Positions 36,171 to 44,323 of a stretch of 64,000 bases of DNA are shown here, piece by piece. The notes below the pieces were generated by a model that saw only the letters and a program-made list of their open reading frames with translations, had not been told where the DNA came from and did not search any database. The stretch covers positions 1-64,000 of the forward strand of contig NZ_FRAJ01000008.1 of assembly GCF_900142285.1 (NCBI RefSeq), given 5' to 3'. This stretch comes from Caminicella sporogenes DSM 14501. Its GTDB lineage: Bacteria > Bacillota > Clostridia > Peptostreptococcales > Caminicellaceae. Every line of letters starts with the position of its first letter. Within the stretch, counting starts at the first letter, position 1. Position numbers and translations under genes: made by a program.

Positions 36171-37700
36171 TTAATCTTGTAAAATATTTTGTAGCTTCAT
36201 TACGCTATATGCACATTGAGCCCTTGTAGCAGCTTTTTCAGGATTAAAATTAGGATATAAAATATTTCTTTTCTTAGCAATTTCTACATAACCAGAATAC
36301 CAATAAGGTCCTCTTTTAAGATTAATTATTTTTTCTTTAGGTAGACATCTTACTAACATAGTAGCAATTTCTGCTCCAGTAATTTTCCCATTAGGGTCAA
36401 ATTTACTTTCTGATCGTCCTTTTATAAATCCTTTATTTACTCCAATACAAATAAAATCATACGCCCAATGATTTTTAGATATATCATCAAATTTCAAATT
36501 ATCACTATACATCATATCTTTTAATCCTAATCCTGCAACAACATACTTTGTAAATTCAGCTCTCGTAACTAAATTTTCTGGTTTAAATGTATTATCAGGA
36601 TAGCCAGATAATACATTTTCCCTAACCAATTTCATTATTTCATCATATGCCCAGTAATCATTTTTTAAATCTGAAAATACTCTATCTTTTAATTTATAAC
36701 TTTTATAATCTAAATTGACAGGAAAAGGCTTCTGACACAATGCTATTATTGCATAAGCAGTCATTTGTACAGGTGAAGAATTTACTCTTTTTTTCCAATA
36801 AAAAAATCCTTCTTTACTTTGCAGTTTTATAAGATGAGTAATAGGATTTTCTCCATTTTGTAGCCATTTTTTAGCAAACAAATCTTCTCCTGCTGCTATT
36901 AAAGCTTGTATACCCCAAGAATCAGACGCTGAATTTGAATCTTTCCCCATCCATTCACCTGCACTAAACCCTCCATCTTTTTGCATTTGATTCTTCATAT
37001 ATTCTAATGCCTTCTTTACAACGTATGATGTTTTTGGATTTTCTCCCAATATTATTAAAGTTTGAATAGCTATTGCTGTATCGTCCAAGTCACTCTGAAT
37101 TCCTTCAGCCCAACCAAAACCTCCATCTTCATTTTGTCTAGAAACAAGCCATTTTTTAGCTTTTTCACTATTAGGTACATTATGCCCCGTAGAAGCTATA
37201 GCTAAAATAGACCACATATGAGCATTAATCATACCTTTTTCACCTTTTTTAATTTGACAAAATTCTCCATCTTCTTGCTGAAAAGAAATAATTTTATTTA
37301 ATAAGTTCTCTCCATTATAAGTATAATCCTCATTAACCGATGAAAGAGTTAATAACATACGAGCATAGTCTATAGTTTCTTCTAAATTTATTTTTGATTC
37401 CTTTATATAATCTATAGGACTTTTACCTTTAGACCTCCATGATGAATCTGTAATTTTCTCACCAGCAGCAGATAAAGCCATAATCGTCCAACATGTTACA
37501 GCTACACTGCTCTTTTTCCCTTTTTTTGATGGAAACCCTCCATCATCATTTTGAACCTTATGAAGATATTCAATAGCTTTATCTATGCTTCTATCTCTAC
37601 TAACTTTTATATATTCAATATCAGCAAAACTAATACTAAAAATTGTAAAAAATATAGATAAACAAAGAATTACTGAAATAATAGATTTTCTTTTGCTCAT
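36171..37700 (-). CDS. SLH-anchored alpha-barrel (intrinsic-factor alpha-domain-like) protein
   Basis: 509 aa from ATG 37700 (GGAGGG 10 bases upstream; an earlier in-frame ATG precedes this site). Signal peptide (about 1-26, ending SISFA). Residues about 30-330 form prenyltransferase/squalene-cyclase type repeats, an alpha6/alpha6 barrel, with recurring QNDDGGF, QEDGEF, QNEDGGF, QKDGGF units. Residues about 335-509 hold SLH modules (YPDNTFKPENLVTRAEFT, SKFDPNGKITGAEIA) for binding cell-wall polymer. No DUF4430 domain. DLDDTA at 204-209 resembles the class II cyclase DXDD motif, but the secretion and anchoring argue for a binding protein. Part of the B12-riboswitch operon, adjacent to the ECF genes. 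Confidence 0.85.
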   Translation of the reverse strand: MSKRKSIISVILCLSIFFTIFSISFADIEYIKVSRDRSIDKAIEYLHKVQNDDGGFPSKKGKKSSVAVTCWTIMALSAAGEKITDSSWRSKGKSPIDYIKESKINLEETIDYARMLLTLSSVNEDYTYNGENLLNKIISFQQEDGEFCQIKKGEKGMINAHMWSILAIASTGHNVPNSEKAKKWLVSRQNEDGGFGWAEGIQSDLDDTAIAIQTLIILGENPKTSYVVKKALEYMKNQMQKDGGFSAGEWMGKDSNSASDSWGIQALIAAGEDLFAKKWLQNGENPITHLIKLQSKEGFFYWKKRVNSSPVQMTAYAIIALCQKPFPVNLDYKSYKLKDRVFSDLKNDYWAYDEIMKLVRENVLSGYPDNTFKPENLVTRAEFTKYVVAGLGLKDMMYSDNLKFDDISKNHWAYDFICIGVNKGFIKGRSESKFDPNGKITGAEIATMLVRCLPKEKIINLKRGPYWYSGYVEIAKKRNILYPNFNPEKAATRAQCAYSVMKLQNILQD

Positions 37701-37729
37701 TTCTCTTTGCCCTCCCATAATTTTTTTAT

Positions 37730-39397
37730 CTAAATGTTTTTATTCCCCATAATAGCTTTCAATATTTTCTTTCCTTCTTCTTTAGTAACTATATTATCTG
37801 CTAAACCATAAAACAACTTACTTATTTGAGGTGAATAAAAAGTTGAATTAGTAAGCATTTCATGCTTATCTCCAAAACCAATTATACTACCTCTATCTAA
37901 TAATATTATCTTATCTGCATATTCTGCAGCAAATTCTACATCATGTGCAACCATAAAAATAGCTGTTCCTTCAGATTTTAACTCCAATAAAATCTTTCCC
38001 AATTTCTCCTTAAGTTCATAATCTAATCCTCTCGTAGGTTCATCTAATAGTAATATTTTAGGTCTTGTAATCAATATAGAAGCCAGAGCCACACGCTGCC
38101 TTTCTCCTGTACTTAAATCTCTTGGATTTTTATCTTTTAACGACCTTAACTGTAATCTATCTATAATTTCATCTAATATTCCATCATCATCTATTCCTAA
38201 ATTTTTCATTGTAAATAATATTTCTTCTTCTACACTAGGCAAAAACAAATAATCATTTGGATCCTGCGATAAATATCCTACTTCATGAGCTATTTGTTCT
38301 ACATCTATTTTTCGTGTATCCTTACCCATTATCTTTACTTTCCCTCTAGACGGTTTAAGAAGACCATTTAAGTTTTTAAGTAATGTCGTCTTTCCCCCAC
38401 CATTTTCACCCATTAAAACTATAAAATCTCCACTACTTATATTAAAACTAATATCCTTTAAAACTTCTTTACCATTTGGATAAGTAAACCAAAGATTTTC
38501 TATTTCAATTACTGGACTGCTACTTTCTTTTTCACAGTCAAATAAATACTCATTGTTTAAATTTTCTTCATTGTTACAAACATCTCTAATTATTCTTCTA
38601 CCTTCCTTTACAGTTATCGGTATATCATAAAACTCTATTTCTGCAAATAACTTTGAAAGCGGCGGTACAAATGACCTTTTAGTTTTAACTGCCCACTTAG
38701 CTATTTCCTTAGGTGATGTATTGTCGAATATGATTTCTCCTTTATCCATAACTAAAATTCTATCAGCTAAATGAAAACATCTCTCTAATCTCTGTTCCGT
38801 AAGTATTACAGTAATACCATTTTCTTCATTTAATCTTCTAATCATTGTGAGAATATCTTCTCCAGCTATGGGGTCAAGCTGTGATGTAGGCTCATCTAAA
38901 AGTATTATATCTGGCTGCATAGCTAAAACAGCTCCTAAAGCTGTTTTCTGCTTTTGTCCACCAGATAACTCTGGAATAAAATTGTTTAAATAACTTGACA
39001 AAGAAAGAGCACTACTTACTTCCATAACTCTTCTTTTCATTAAAGAATTAGGTAAATTTAAATTTTCTAGTCCAAAAGCTATTTCTTCTTCTACATTTGT
39101 CATAACTAATTGACTTTCTGGGTCTTGAAATACCATGCCTATTCTCTGAGTTAATTCTCTACGATTAATTTGATGTATTTCATCACTACCTATATAAATT
39201 TCACCGCTGTATACTCCTCCATAAAAATTTGGAATTAATCCACAAATCGACCGAAGCAGTGTAGATTTACCACTACCTGAACCACCAACAAGCAGTACAA
39301 ATTGTCCCTGCGGTATTTCTAAATTTATATTTTTTAAAGCTGGGGTCTTCATCTCTGGATAACAATAGTTTAAATTTTTAATTTTAATATCTTGCAT
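37730..39397 (-). CDS. ECF transporter ATPase, two fused ABC domains (EcfA1-A2 type)
   Basis: 555 aa from ATG 39397 with GGGGGTGG 5 bases upstream. Two complete nucleotide-binding domains in one chain: NBD1 with Walker A GGSGSGKST (about 36-44), signature LSGGQ and Walker B IILLDEPTSQLDP; NBD2 (from about 300) with Walker A GENGGGKTT, signature LSTGERQR and Walker B ILLLDEPTRGLD. Energises substrate import by the ECF complex with the T and S proteins of the same operon. The start lies inside the end of the T-component gene (28-bp overlap), so coupling is likely. Confidence 0.93.
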   Translation of the reverse strand: MQDIKIKNLNYCYPEMKTPALKNINLEIPQGQFVLLVGGSGSGKSTLLRSICGLIPNFYGGVYSGEIYIGSDEIHQINRRELTQRIGMVFQDPESQLVMTNVEEEIAFGLENLNLPNSLMKRRVMEVSSALSLSSYLNNFIPELSGGQKQKTALGAVLAMQPDIILLDEPTSQLDPIAGEDILTMIRRLNEENGITVILTEQRLERCFHLADRILVMDKGEIIFDNTSPKEIAKWAVKTKRSFVPPLSKLFAEIEFYDIPITVKEGRRIIRDVCNNEENLNNEYLFDCEKESSSPVIEIENLWFTYPNGKEVLKDISFNISSGDFIVLMGENGGGKTTLLKNLNGLLKPSRGKVKIMGKDTRKIDVEQIAHEVGYLSQDPNDYLFLPSVEEEILFTMKNLGIDDDGILDEIIDRLQLRSLKDKNPRDLSTGERQRVALASILITRPKILLLDEPTRGLDYELKEKLGKILLELKSEGTAIFMVAHDVEFAAEYADKIILLDRGSIIGFGDKHEMLTNSTFYSPQISKLFYGLADNIVTKEEGKKILKAIMGNKNI

Positions 39398-40284
39398 CTT
39401 TGCCACCCCCAATTTAATAAAGCAGGAAATGTCAATATAAAACTAACAACAAAAGCACCCATTGTTTCCTTTAAACTAAAACTTTGTAATTTAGGATAAT
39501 ATATATAACTACTCCATCCTCTTAAAAAAACAAATACACCTACTACAAAAGCCAAAAATAATGAAATTATAATTAAAAAATCTCTAGGTCTAAATAATTC
39601 TCTTTTATAAATACTTCTTTTTCCACTTCCATATCCTCTTGCATACATAGATTCAGCTATTTGAAAAGACCTTTCCAAAGAAGATAACAAGAGCACATTA
39701 TAAATTGGAATCATATTTTTAGCTTTATTCCACAAACTACCAGTATTTAGTTTTACTCCTCTACACCTTTGAACTTCTGAAATTCTCTTGTAATCACTAA
39801 TCATAAGCGGAAATAATCTTGTAGAAAGTGTAATGACTAATACCGATTTATTTCCCCATCTGCTGAAAAGTTTTAACAACTTATCTGGATGTATTCCATA
39901 TGTATAAAAACAAAATATACTAATTACAACAAGAAGTCTTATTCCCATACCCACAGCATATATAAGTGCCTCCATAGTTATTCTTATCCTTCCTAATACA
40001 GGCAGTCTAGGTCCTCTATAAAGTACAGTAGAACCAGCTTTAACAATGATAACGTTTACCACTATTATTATAGCAATCAATATTAAAGAAAATTTCAAAT
40101 ATCCTCTCCATTCAGACAAATTTTCTGACGAAATAATAACTAATCCTACTGATATAAATAATCCAAGTAAATATATAGGACTTGAAAAAATAAATGAAAA
40201 AAATAAAATCAAAGATATGTACAACAAATTAGTAAGAGGATGTAATTTATAAAATAAATTATTTTTCTCTCTATACATTAACAT
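39370..40284 (-). CDS. ECF transporter transmembrane coupling component (EcfT)
   Basis: About 304 aa from ATG 40284 (GGAAGAG 8 bases upstream). Five to six TM helices plus cytosolic coupling helices; the two Ala/X-Arg-Gly motifs that dock on the ATPases are present as QRCRGVK (about 180) and ESMYARGYG (about 215). It bridges the ATPase pair and the S component. In the same operon as both partners, i.e. a dedicated (group I) ECF system rather than a shared one. Confidence 0.92.
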   Translation of the reverse strand: MLMYREKNNLFYKLHPLTNLLYISLILFFSFIFSSPIYLLGLFISVGLVIISSENLSEWRGYLKFSLILIAIIIVVNVIIVKAGSTVLYRGPRLPVLGRIRITMEALIYAVGMGIRLLVVISIFCFYTYGIHPDKLLKLFSRWGNKSVLVITLSTRLFPLMISDYKRISEVQRCRGVKLNTGSLWNKAKNMIPIYNVLLLSSLERSFQIAESMYARGYGSGKRSIYKRELFRPRDFLIIISLFLAFVVGVFVFLRGWSSYIYYPKLQSFSLKETMGAFVVSFILTFPALLNWGWQRCKILKLKI

Positions 40285-40303
40285 AATCAAATCTCTTCCT
40301 TTT

Positions 40304-41257
40304 TTATTGTATTGGTAAACTTATAATTTCTTCTGATGTAACAACAGCACTGTACATATTTTTGATTTTTTCTGGATTATTAACTAACAAATTAACTGCT
40401 TTATCCAGCCCTTTAGAATCAATTCCTACAATGAGCCACAAAGGCTTATCATCGCCTAAACCTTCACCAACTGCAGTAATTACTCCTGCATTTTCTTTGA
40501 TTTTTTTTACAGCAGTCCCATCATACTTTAATAACTCTATTTTTTCATCTTTAAAATGTACATTTATTCCAGATTTTTTATATTCTTCATTTAAGTTATT
40601 TATGTAATTTAATTTTTTTATTTCATCCCACTGTCCAATAACAATAGTAGGTCCTAATCTATCTTTTATTAAATTTTCATCTAACTTTTTAACTTCAATA
40701 TTTTCAGCTCCTTTAGATAAAATAGAATCCTTTAAAGAATTTGCTAAATCTAAATTATCTGTTGAAGCCATTATTATAACTTTATTAGGCTTATTTCTAT
40801 ACCCATGAATAAAAGGCTCTGGAAAACACCCTATAACAGCAGAATTAGCAGAGTTCATATTTTCCCAAGGATGATAATCCCACCACACAATATCCTGACT
40901 TTTTACTTCGTATTCTGAAGCTCCCGTATCTGCACAAACCCCATTTACAAAATAAAACCAATCTTGACGTTTTCCACTTACTCCTCCATTATCACTTTTT
41001 ATACCATTTATTTCTGATACAAAATCTCCACCCCATTTAGTTCCTACTTGTAAATTTTCTTCTAATATATCCATAACAGTATAATTTTTATCTATCTTAA
41101 CTTTTTTATCAAATATAACATCTTTTCCATAATTCTTCGTTACTACTAATACAGCTTGACCATTTAAACTACTTCCATTCTTACTTCCACACCCACTTAT
41201 AACTAAAGAAATTAAAACTATTATAAAAAATATCTTAGAAAAATTTTTTATCTTCAT
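40304..41257 (-). CDS. DUF4430 (transcobalamin beta-domain-like) lipoprotein
   Basis: 317 aa from ATG 41257 (GAGGTG 7 bases upstream). Lipoprotein signal with lipobox VISGC (Cys about 23). Residues about 30-150 form the DUF4430 domain: VMDILEENLQVGTKWGGDF and the signature QDWFYFVNGVCADTG...SQDIVWWDYHPW, which parallels the W-x-x-x..P..G..Y..D.I pattern of the beta domain of intrinsic factor and transcobalamin. Residues about 165-317 are a separate unassigned alpha/beta region. Predicted membrane-anchored half-receptor for a corrinoid, placed directly before the ECF T gene. Confidence 0.83.
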   Translation of the reverse strand: MKIKNFSKIFFIIVLISLVISGCGSKNGSSLNGQAVLVVTKNYGKDVIFDKKVKIDKNYTVMDILEENLQVGTKWGGDFVSEINGIKSDNGGVSGKRQDWFYFVNGVCADTGASEYEVKSQDIVWWDYHPWENMNSANSAVIGCFPEPFIHGYRNKPNKVIIMASTDNLDLANSLKDSILSKGAENIEVKKLDENLIKDRLGPTIVIGQWDEIKKLNYINNLNEEYKKSGINVHFKDEKIELLKYDGTAVKKIKENAGVITAVGEGLGDDKPLWLIVGIDSKGLDKAVNLLVNNPEKIKNMYSAVVTSEEIISLPIQ

Positions 41258-41302
41258 ATTTAAACACCTCGTCTGAATATATATAAACATTTATTAAACA
41301 GC

Positions 41303-41332
41303 TAAAGGAGAGAAACTATTCTCCCCTTTATA
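41303..41332 (-). other. Intercistronic hairpin inside the B12 operon
   Basis: Minus strand AAAGGGGAGAA / TTCTCTCCTTT (one G-U pair, 4-base loop) between the 846-aa receptor gene and the lipoprotein gene; no U-run follows, so an mRNA stability or partial attenuation role is more likely than full termination. Confidence 0.5.
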
Positions 41333-41340
41333 CAGCTTAT

Positions 41341-43881
41341 TTAATTATTATTATCATTTAAATACCTGTAAATAACTACTGCTACCTCTGCTCTTGAAAA
41401 GAGTTTGTCCCCTCTAAATGTATTATCTTTATATCCTATCATTAAGCCCTTTTTATATACATACTTAACTCCATTTAATGCCCATATAGGAATTTGAGAT
41501 TTATCTTTTATATTTAATTTATAATCTTTTACATCTGCATCAGATTTGTTCAATCTATAAAAAATCGCTGCCATTTCATTTCTAGTTATCTTATCATTTG
41601 GTCTAAATCTGCCTTCTTCATCTCCAAGAATTATATTGTTTTCATATGCAATTTTTACTGCTTTGCTAAACCAATCTGTATCCTTTACATCTTTAAATAT
41701 TATATCACTATCTTTATTTGATGATAAATTTAATGCATTAACAATCAAATTAACAAATTCAGCACGAGTTATAGCTCTTTGTGGTTCATATCTGCCATTG
41801 CCAGTACCTTTTATAATATTTTGTCCTGCTAAAATTTCAATGGCATCTTTAGCCCAGCCAACATTTTCATTAACATCTTTAAAAAATACTCTCTTTGGCA
41901 TTTCAATTACTGCAAATTTAGTAAAATGATTCACTTTAAATACTGCTATTCCTTCCTCAGCATCTATTACTCCTGATATAGGTATCCACTTCTTATTTTC
42001 TTCATCATACCATGCAGGAGTCAATCTATCTAAGTTCATATCTTTAGTTACAGGAAGTTTGATACTAATAGTAACTGGTTTATCAAACTTAATTCCACTT
42101 GGTTTAAATTCATAAATAGATGAATTAATCTTTACAGCATATTGTTTTGGTTTTTTACTGTTTTTATTCATTTCTTCAATACTAATATTTTTATTTTTAG
42201 TCAATGCCCTTTCTGGCACTAATAAAGATACTTCTTCCACTTTTGTATCAGCTATTATTCCTCCATCTTTTCCTATTTTTAAACTTAATTTTACTTTGTT
42301 ATTATCTAATTGTTCTTTTAATTTTTTAGCTTTTTCCAAATCCATTATTTTTTCAGTTTTAAGTATAATAGTTTTATTTTTTATATCTGAAAGTTTTTTA
42401 TCATATTCTTTTAATTTTTTTTCTATTTTTTCTGCCTTTTCTTTACTTATAACAGTTTGAGCTGATGATGAATTATCACTTGGCCAGCTTGGAGCTTTTC
42501 CCATAGAATCTTCACTATACCACCACAATATTTTATCAGAAGATTTAACTCTTTTATCTGCTGCTAAAACTGATGGTATACTTCCATTAACTGCATACAT
42601 CCAACCATTCATACCTTTATTTCTTATTCCCTCTATCTCTTCAACAAATCCATCCCACTCTTTACTTATTCTATAATCTACTCCAGCAGCATCTAAAGCT
42701 CCTAAAGCTGTCAAACCATATTTATTATCTTTTGATAAAATTACTGTCCTTGGAAAACATATTATTTCTCCATCTTTTCCAATTATCGCTATATATACTT
42801 TAATAGTAGAATCAGAAGGCTGAACATTTTCTCCATCATCACTACTATCATTTTCTTTTACTGATAACAAATTCAATCTGGTATAAGCATCTAATACCCA
42901 TGTAGCATCTACTAAATTTCTATATGTCCCAAAACTTCCATCGCTATTTAATGTCTTTTCTCTTAAATAATCTACTGGAGATTTTCCTTCACTGCTTGTC
43001 CAACTATCTAAATTTATATTTAGTACATCTAATGTCAATATTACTTCTACAGTATCCACTGCTACATCATCATAAGGACTACTTTTAAATCCACCATCTG
43101 ACTGCTGTTTACTCTTTAACCATTTTAATCCGCTATTTATAGCATTTTCTACTTCATTTACTTTACTTCCCGCATAATCTTTTAAATATGCTAAAGCTCT
43201 TACTGCCTGAGCTGTAAGCATAAAATCATTATAACTATTACTCCATGCTCCTGTACTGCTGTCTTGACTTTTTAATATGTATTCTATTGCTTTTGAAACA
43301 TCTATTTTTTCTATATCCCCTGCTCTTCCTAAAAGTTCATATGCTGGTATATCTGAATATGGATTTCCATCTAATGAACCATCTTCATTTCTTTCTTGTC
43401 TCTGCTTTAATATATTCAGTAAAGCTTCTGCTCTATCCTTTTCTCCCCATTCCTTTGCTGCCAAATACTCTTGTGCTGCTCTCTTTGACGATTTTGCATA
43501 AACTTCTTTTCCAGTCCAATCTTTCTTTTTCTTATCTGAATTTTTTATTGTATCGTCCATTAGTTTTATTACGTCTTCTTTTAAATTTGAACCGTTATAC
43601 ACCCACTCTGATACTGTTTCTCCTGCTTTTGTAAGTATATATGCTTCATATGCTCCAAATTTTCCATAACCTGCATCTACTGGAGTTCCAGTCGTATATT
43701 TATCATAATGATAATATACGGCTTTATATACAACTTCAAACACAGACTTTTCCTTAGATACAGCATTACTAATGTAATGCTTCTCAACTACTGGCATAAT
43801 TGGAGTTATGCCAAAAATGAGCATAGCAATTATCATCAATTTTGCAATAATTTTCAGATTTCTTGTAGCAAATTTTTCCAT
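41341..43881 (-). CDS. Intrinsic-factor-like surface protein: alpha barrel + DUF4430 + SLH
   Basis: 846 aa. Signal peptide/anchor (about 10-40). Residues about 48-345: alpha6/alpha6 barrel repeats (KSQDSSTGAWS, KSKQQSDGGFKSS, LNSDGSFGTY). Residues about 358-460: DUF4430 domain with GWMYAVNGSIPSVLAADKR and DKILWWYSED. Then a charged helical linker, a beta-rich region (about 530-660, FKPSGIKFDKPVTISIKLP) and three SLH modules (about 665-846). The order alpha domain then beta domain is that of vertebrate intrinsic factor/transcobalamin, so a corrinoid receptor on the S-layer is predicted. First gene behind cobalamin riboswitch 1. Ribosome site AAGGGGTG. Confidence 0.87.
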   Translation of the reverse strand: MEKFATRNLKIIAKLMIIAMLIFGITPIMPVVEKHYISNAVSKEKSVFEVVYKAVYYHYDKYTTGTPVDAGYGKFGAYEAYILTKAGETVSEWVYNGSNLKEDVIKLMDDTIKNSDKKKKDWTGKEVYAKSSKRAAQEYLAAKEWGEKDRAEALLNILKQRQERNEDGSLDGNPYSDIPAYELLGRAGDIEKIDVSKAIEYILKSQDSSTGAWSNSYNDFMLTAQAVRALAYLKDYAGSKVNEVENAINSGLKWLKSKQQSDGGFKSSPYDDVAVDTVEVILTLDVLNINLDSWTSSEGKSPVDYLREKTLNSDGSFGTYRNLVDATWVLDAYTRLNLLSVKENDSSDDGENVQPSDSTIKVYIAIIGKDGEIICFPRTVILSKDNKYGLTALGALDAAGVDYRISKEWDGFVEEIEGIRNKGMNGWMYAVNGSIPSVLAADKRVKSSDKILWWYSEDSMGKAPSWPSDNSSSAQTVISKEKAEKIEKKLKEYDKKLSDIKNKTIILKTEKIMDLEKAKKLKEQLDNNKVKLSLKIGKDGGIIADTKVEEVSLLVPERALTKNKNISIEEMNKNSKKPKQYAVKINSSIYEFKPSGIKFDKPVTISIKLPVTKDMNLDRLTPAWYDEENKKWIPISGVIDAEEGIAVFKVNHFTKFAVIEMPKRVFFKDVNENVGWAKDAIEILAGQNIIKGTGNGRYEPQRAITRAEFVNLIVNALNLSSNKDSDIIFKDVKDTDWFSKAVKIAYENNIILGDEEGRFRPNDKITRNEMAAIFYRLNKSDADVKDYKLNIKDKSQIPIWALNGVKYVYKKGLMIGYKDNTFRGDKLFSRAEVAVVIYRYLNDNNN

Positions 43882-43916
43882 GTACTCACACCCCTTTTAA
43901 ATAATAAATATATATA

Positions 43917-43942
43917 AAACCTGATAACTTTTCTCAGGTTTC
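43917..43942 (-). terminator. Second hairpin in the leader of the B12 operon
   Basis: AAACCTGA / TCAGGTTT hairpin followed by TATATAT, between the riboswitch terminator and the first ATG; role uncertain. Confidence 0.45.
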
Positions 43943-43946
43943 TTTT

Positions 43947-44021
43947 TTATACTGTAACAAAGAAAAACATTATGTTGTTCAACGCAACATAATGTTTTAA
44001 TATCATATCATTGAGCAACAT
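43947..44021 (-). CDS. Possible 24-aa leader ORF behind cobalamin riboswitch 1
   Basis: ATG at 44019-44021 follows GGAGGG by 3-4 bases (tight) and opens a 24-codon frame that runs through the terminator hairpin and stops at 43947-43949. Product hydrophobic at its end (NNIMFFFVTV). Could be chance in AT-rich DNA. Confidence 0.2.
   Translation of the reverse strand: MLLNDMILKHYVALNNIMFFFVTV
43960..43998 (-). terminator. Intrinsic terminator of cobalamin riboswitch 1
   Basis: Perfect 14-bp stem AAAACATTATGTTG / CAACATAATGTTTT, followed on the minus strand by TTCTTTG. An upstream GATGTTG segment could pair with CAACAT as antiterminator. Confidence 0.82.
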
Positions 44022-44042
44022 CTTCCCTCCGAAGATTTTTTA

Positions 44043-44201
44043 TTTAGGCAGGTCTCCTGGCTCTGGCTTCTTCCTACTTTCTGAACTTCCCATGACATAA
44101 GTCACAGTGTTATATACCAGATTTCGTCCACCATTACAGTAGCGGGGGCTGCAGAGGATTTCCACCTCTTTCCCTTTTAATCTCTAAATAGAGAACCTAA
44201 A
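44043..44201 (-). promoter_or_regulatory. Cobalamin riboswitch 1
   Basis: Minus strand. Closing helix TTTAGG (44196-44201 region) with CCTAAA (44043-44048). B12 box GCCAGGAGACCTGCC at 44047-44061, core GCAGCCCCCGCTACTGT at 44136-44152 and the preceding GGTGGAAATCC. Followed by a terminator, so cobalamin is expected to switch off the operon 43881-35474 (surface receptors and ECF importer). Confidence 0.95.
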
Positions 44202-44229
44202 TTAATTTTTATTAAATTTTCTGACTTAA

Positions 44230-44258
44230 ATTATAACAAAAAGATTAATCATTAGCAA
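44230..44258 (-). promoter_or_regulatory. Promoter of the B12 receptor/ECF operon
   Basis: Minus strand TTGCTA (44253-44258), 17-base spacer with extended TGT, TATAAT (44230-44235), about 30 bp before the riboswitch. Confidence 0.78.
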
Positions 44259-44274
44259 CATAACAATATCTAAG

Positions 44275-44316
44275 TAAAAAAATAGACTGCCATCTCCACT
44301 AAGACAGCAGTCTATT
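44275..44316 (-). terminator. Terminator of the giant surface-protein gene
   Basis: Stem AATAGACTGC / GCAGTCTATT; on the minus strand followed by TTTTTTTAC. Confidence 0.9.
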
Positions 44317-44323
44317 TTCATTC

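Noticed and set aside
36171-37700. Squalene-hopene or terpene cyclase activity for the repeat proteins (DLDDTA resembles DXDD)
   Set aside because: The protein is secreted, SLH-anchored and shorter than hopene cyclases, and the corresponding position in its paralogues is DVDMTA or DPDMTG; riboswitch and ECF context favour B12 binding. An enzyme role is not fully excluded.
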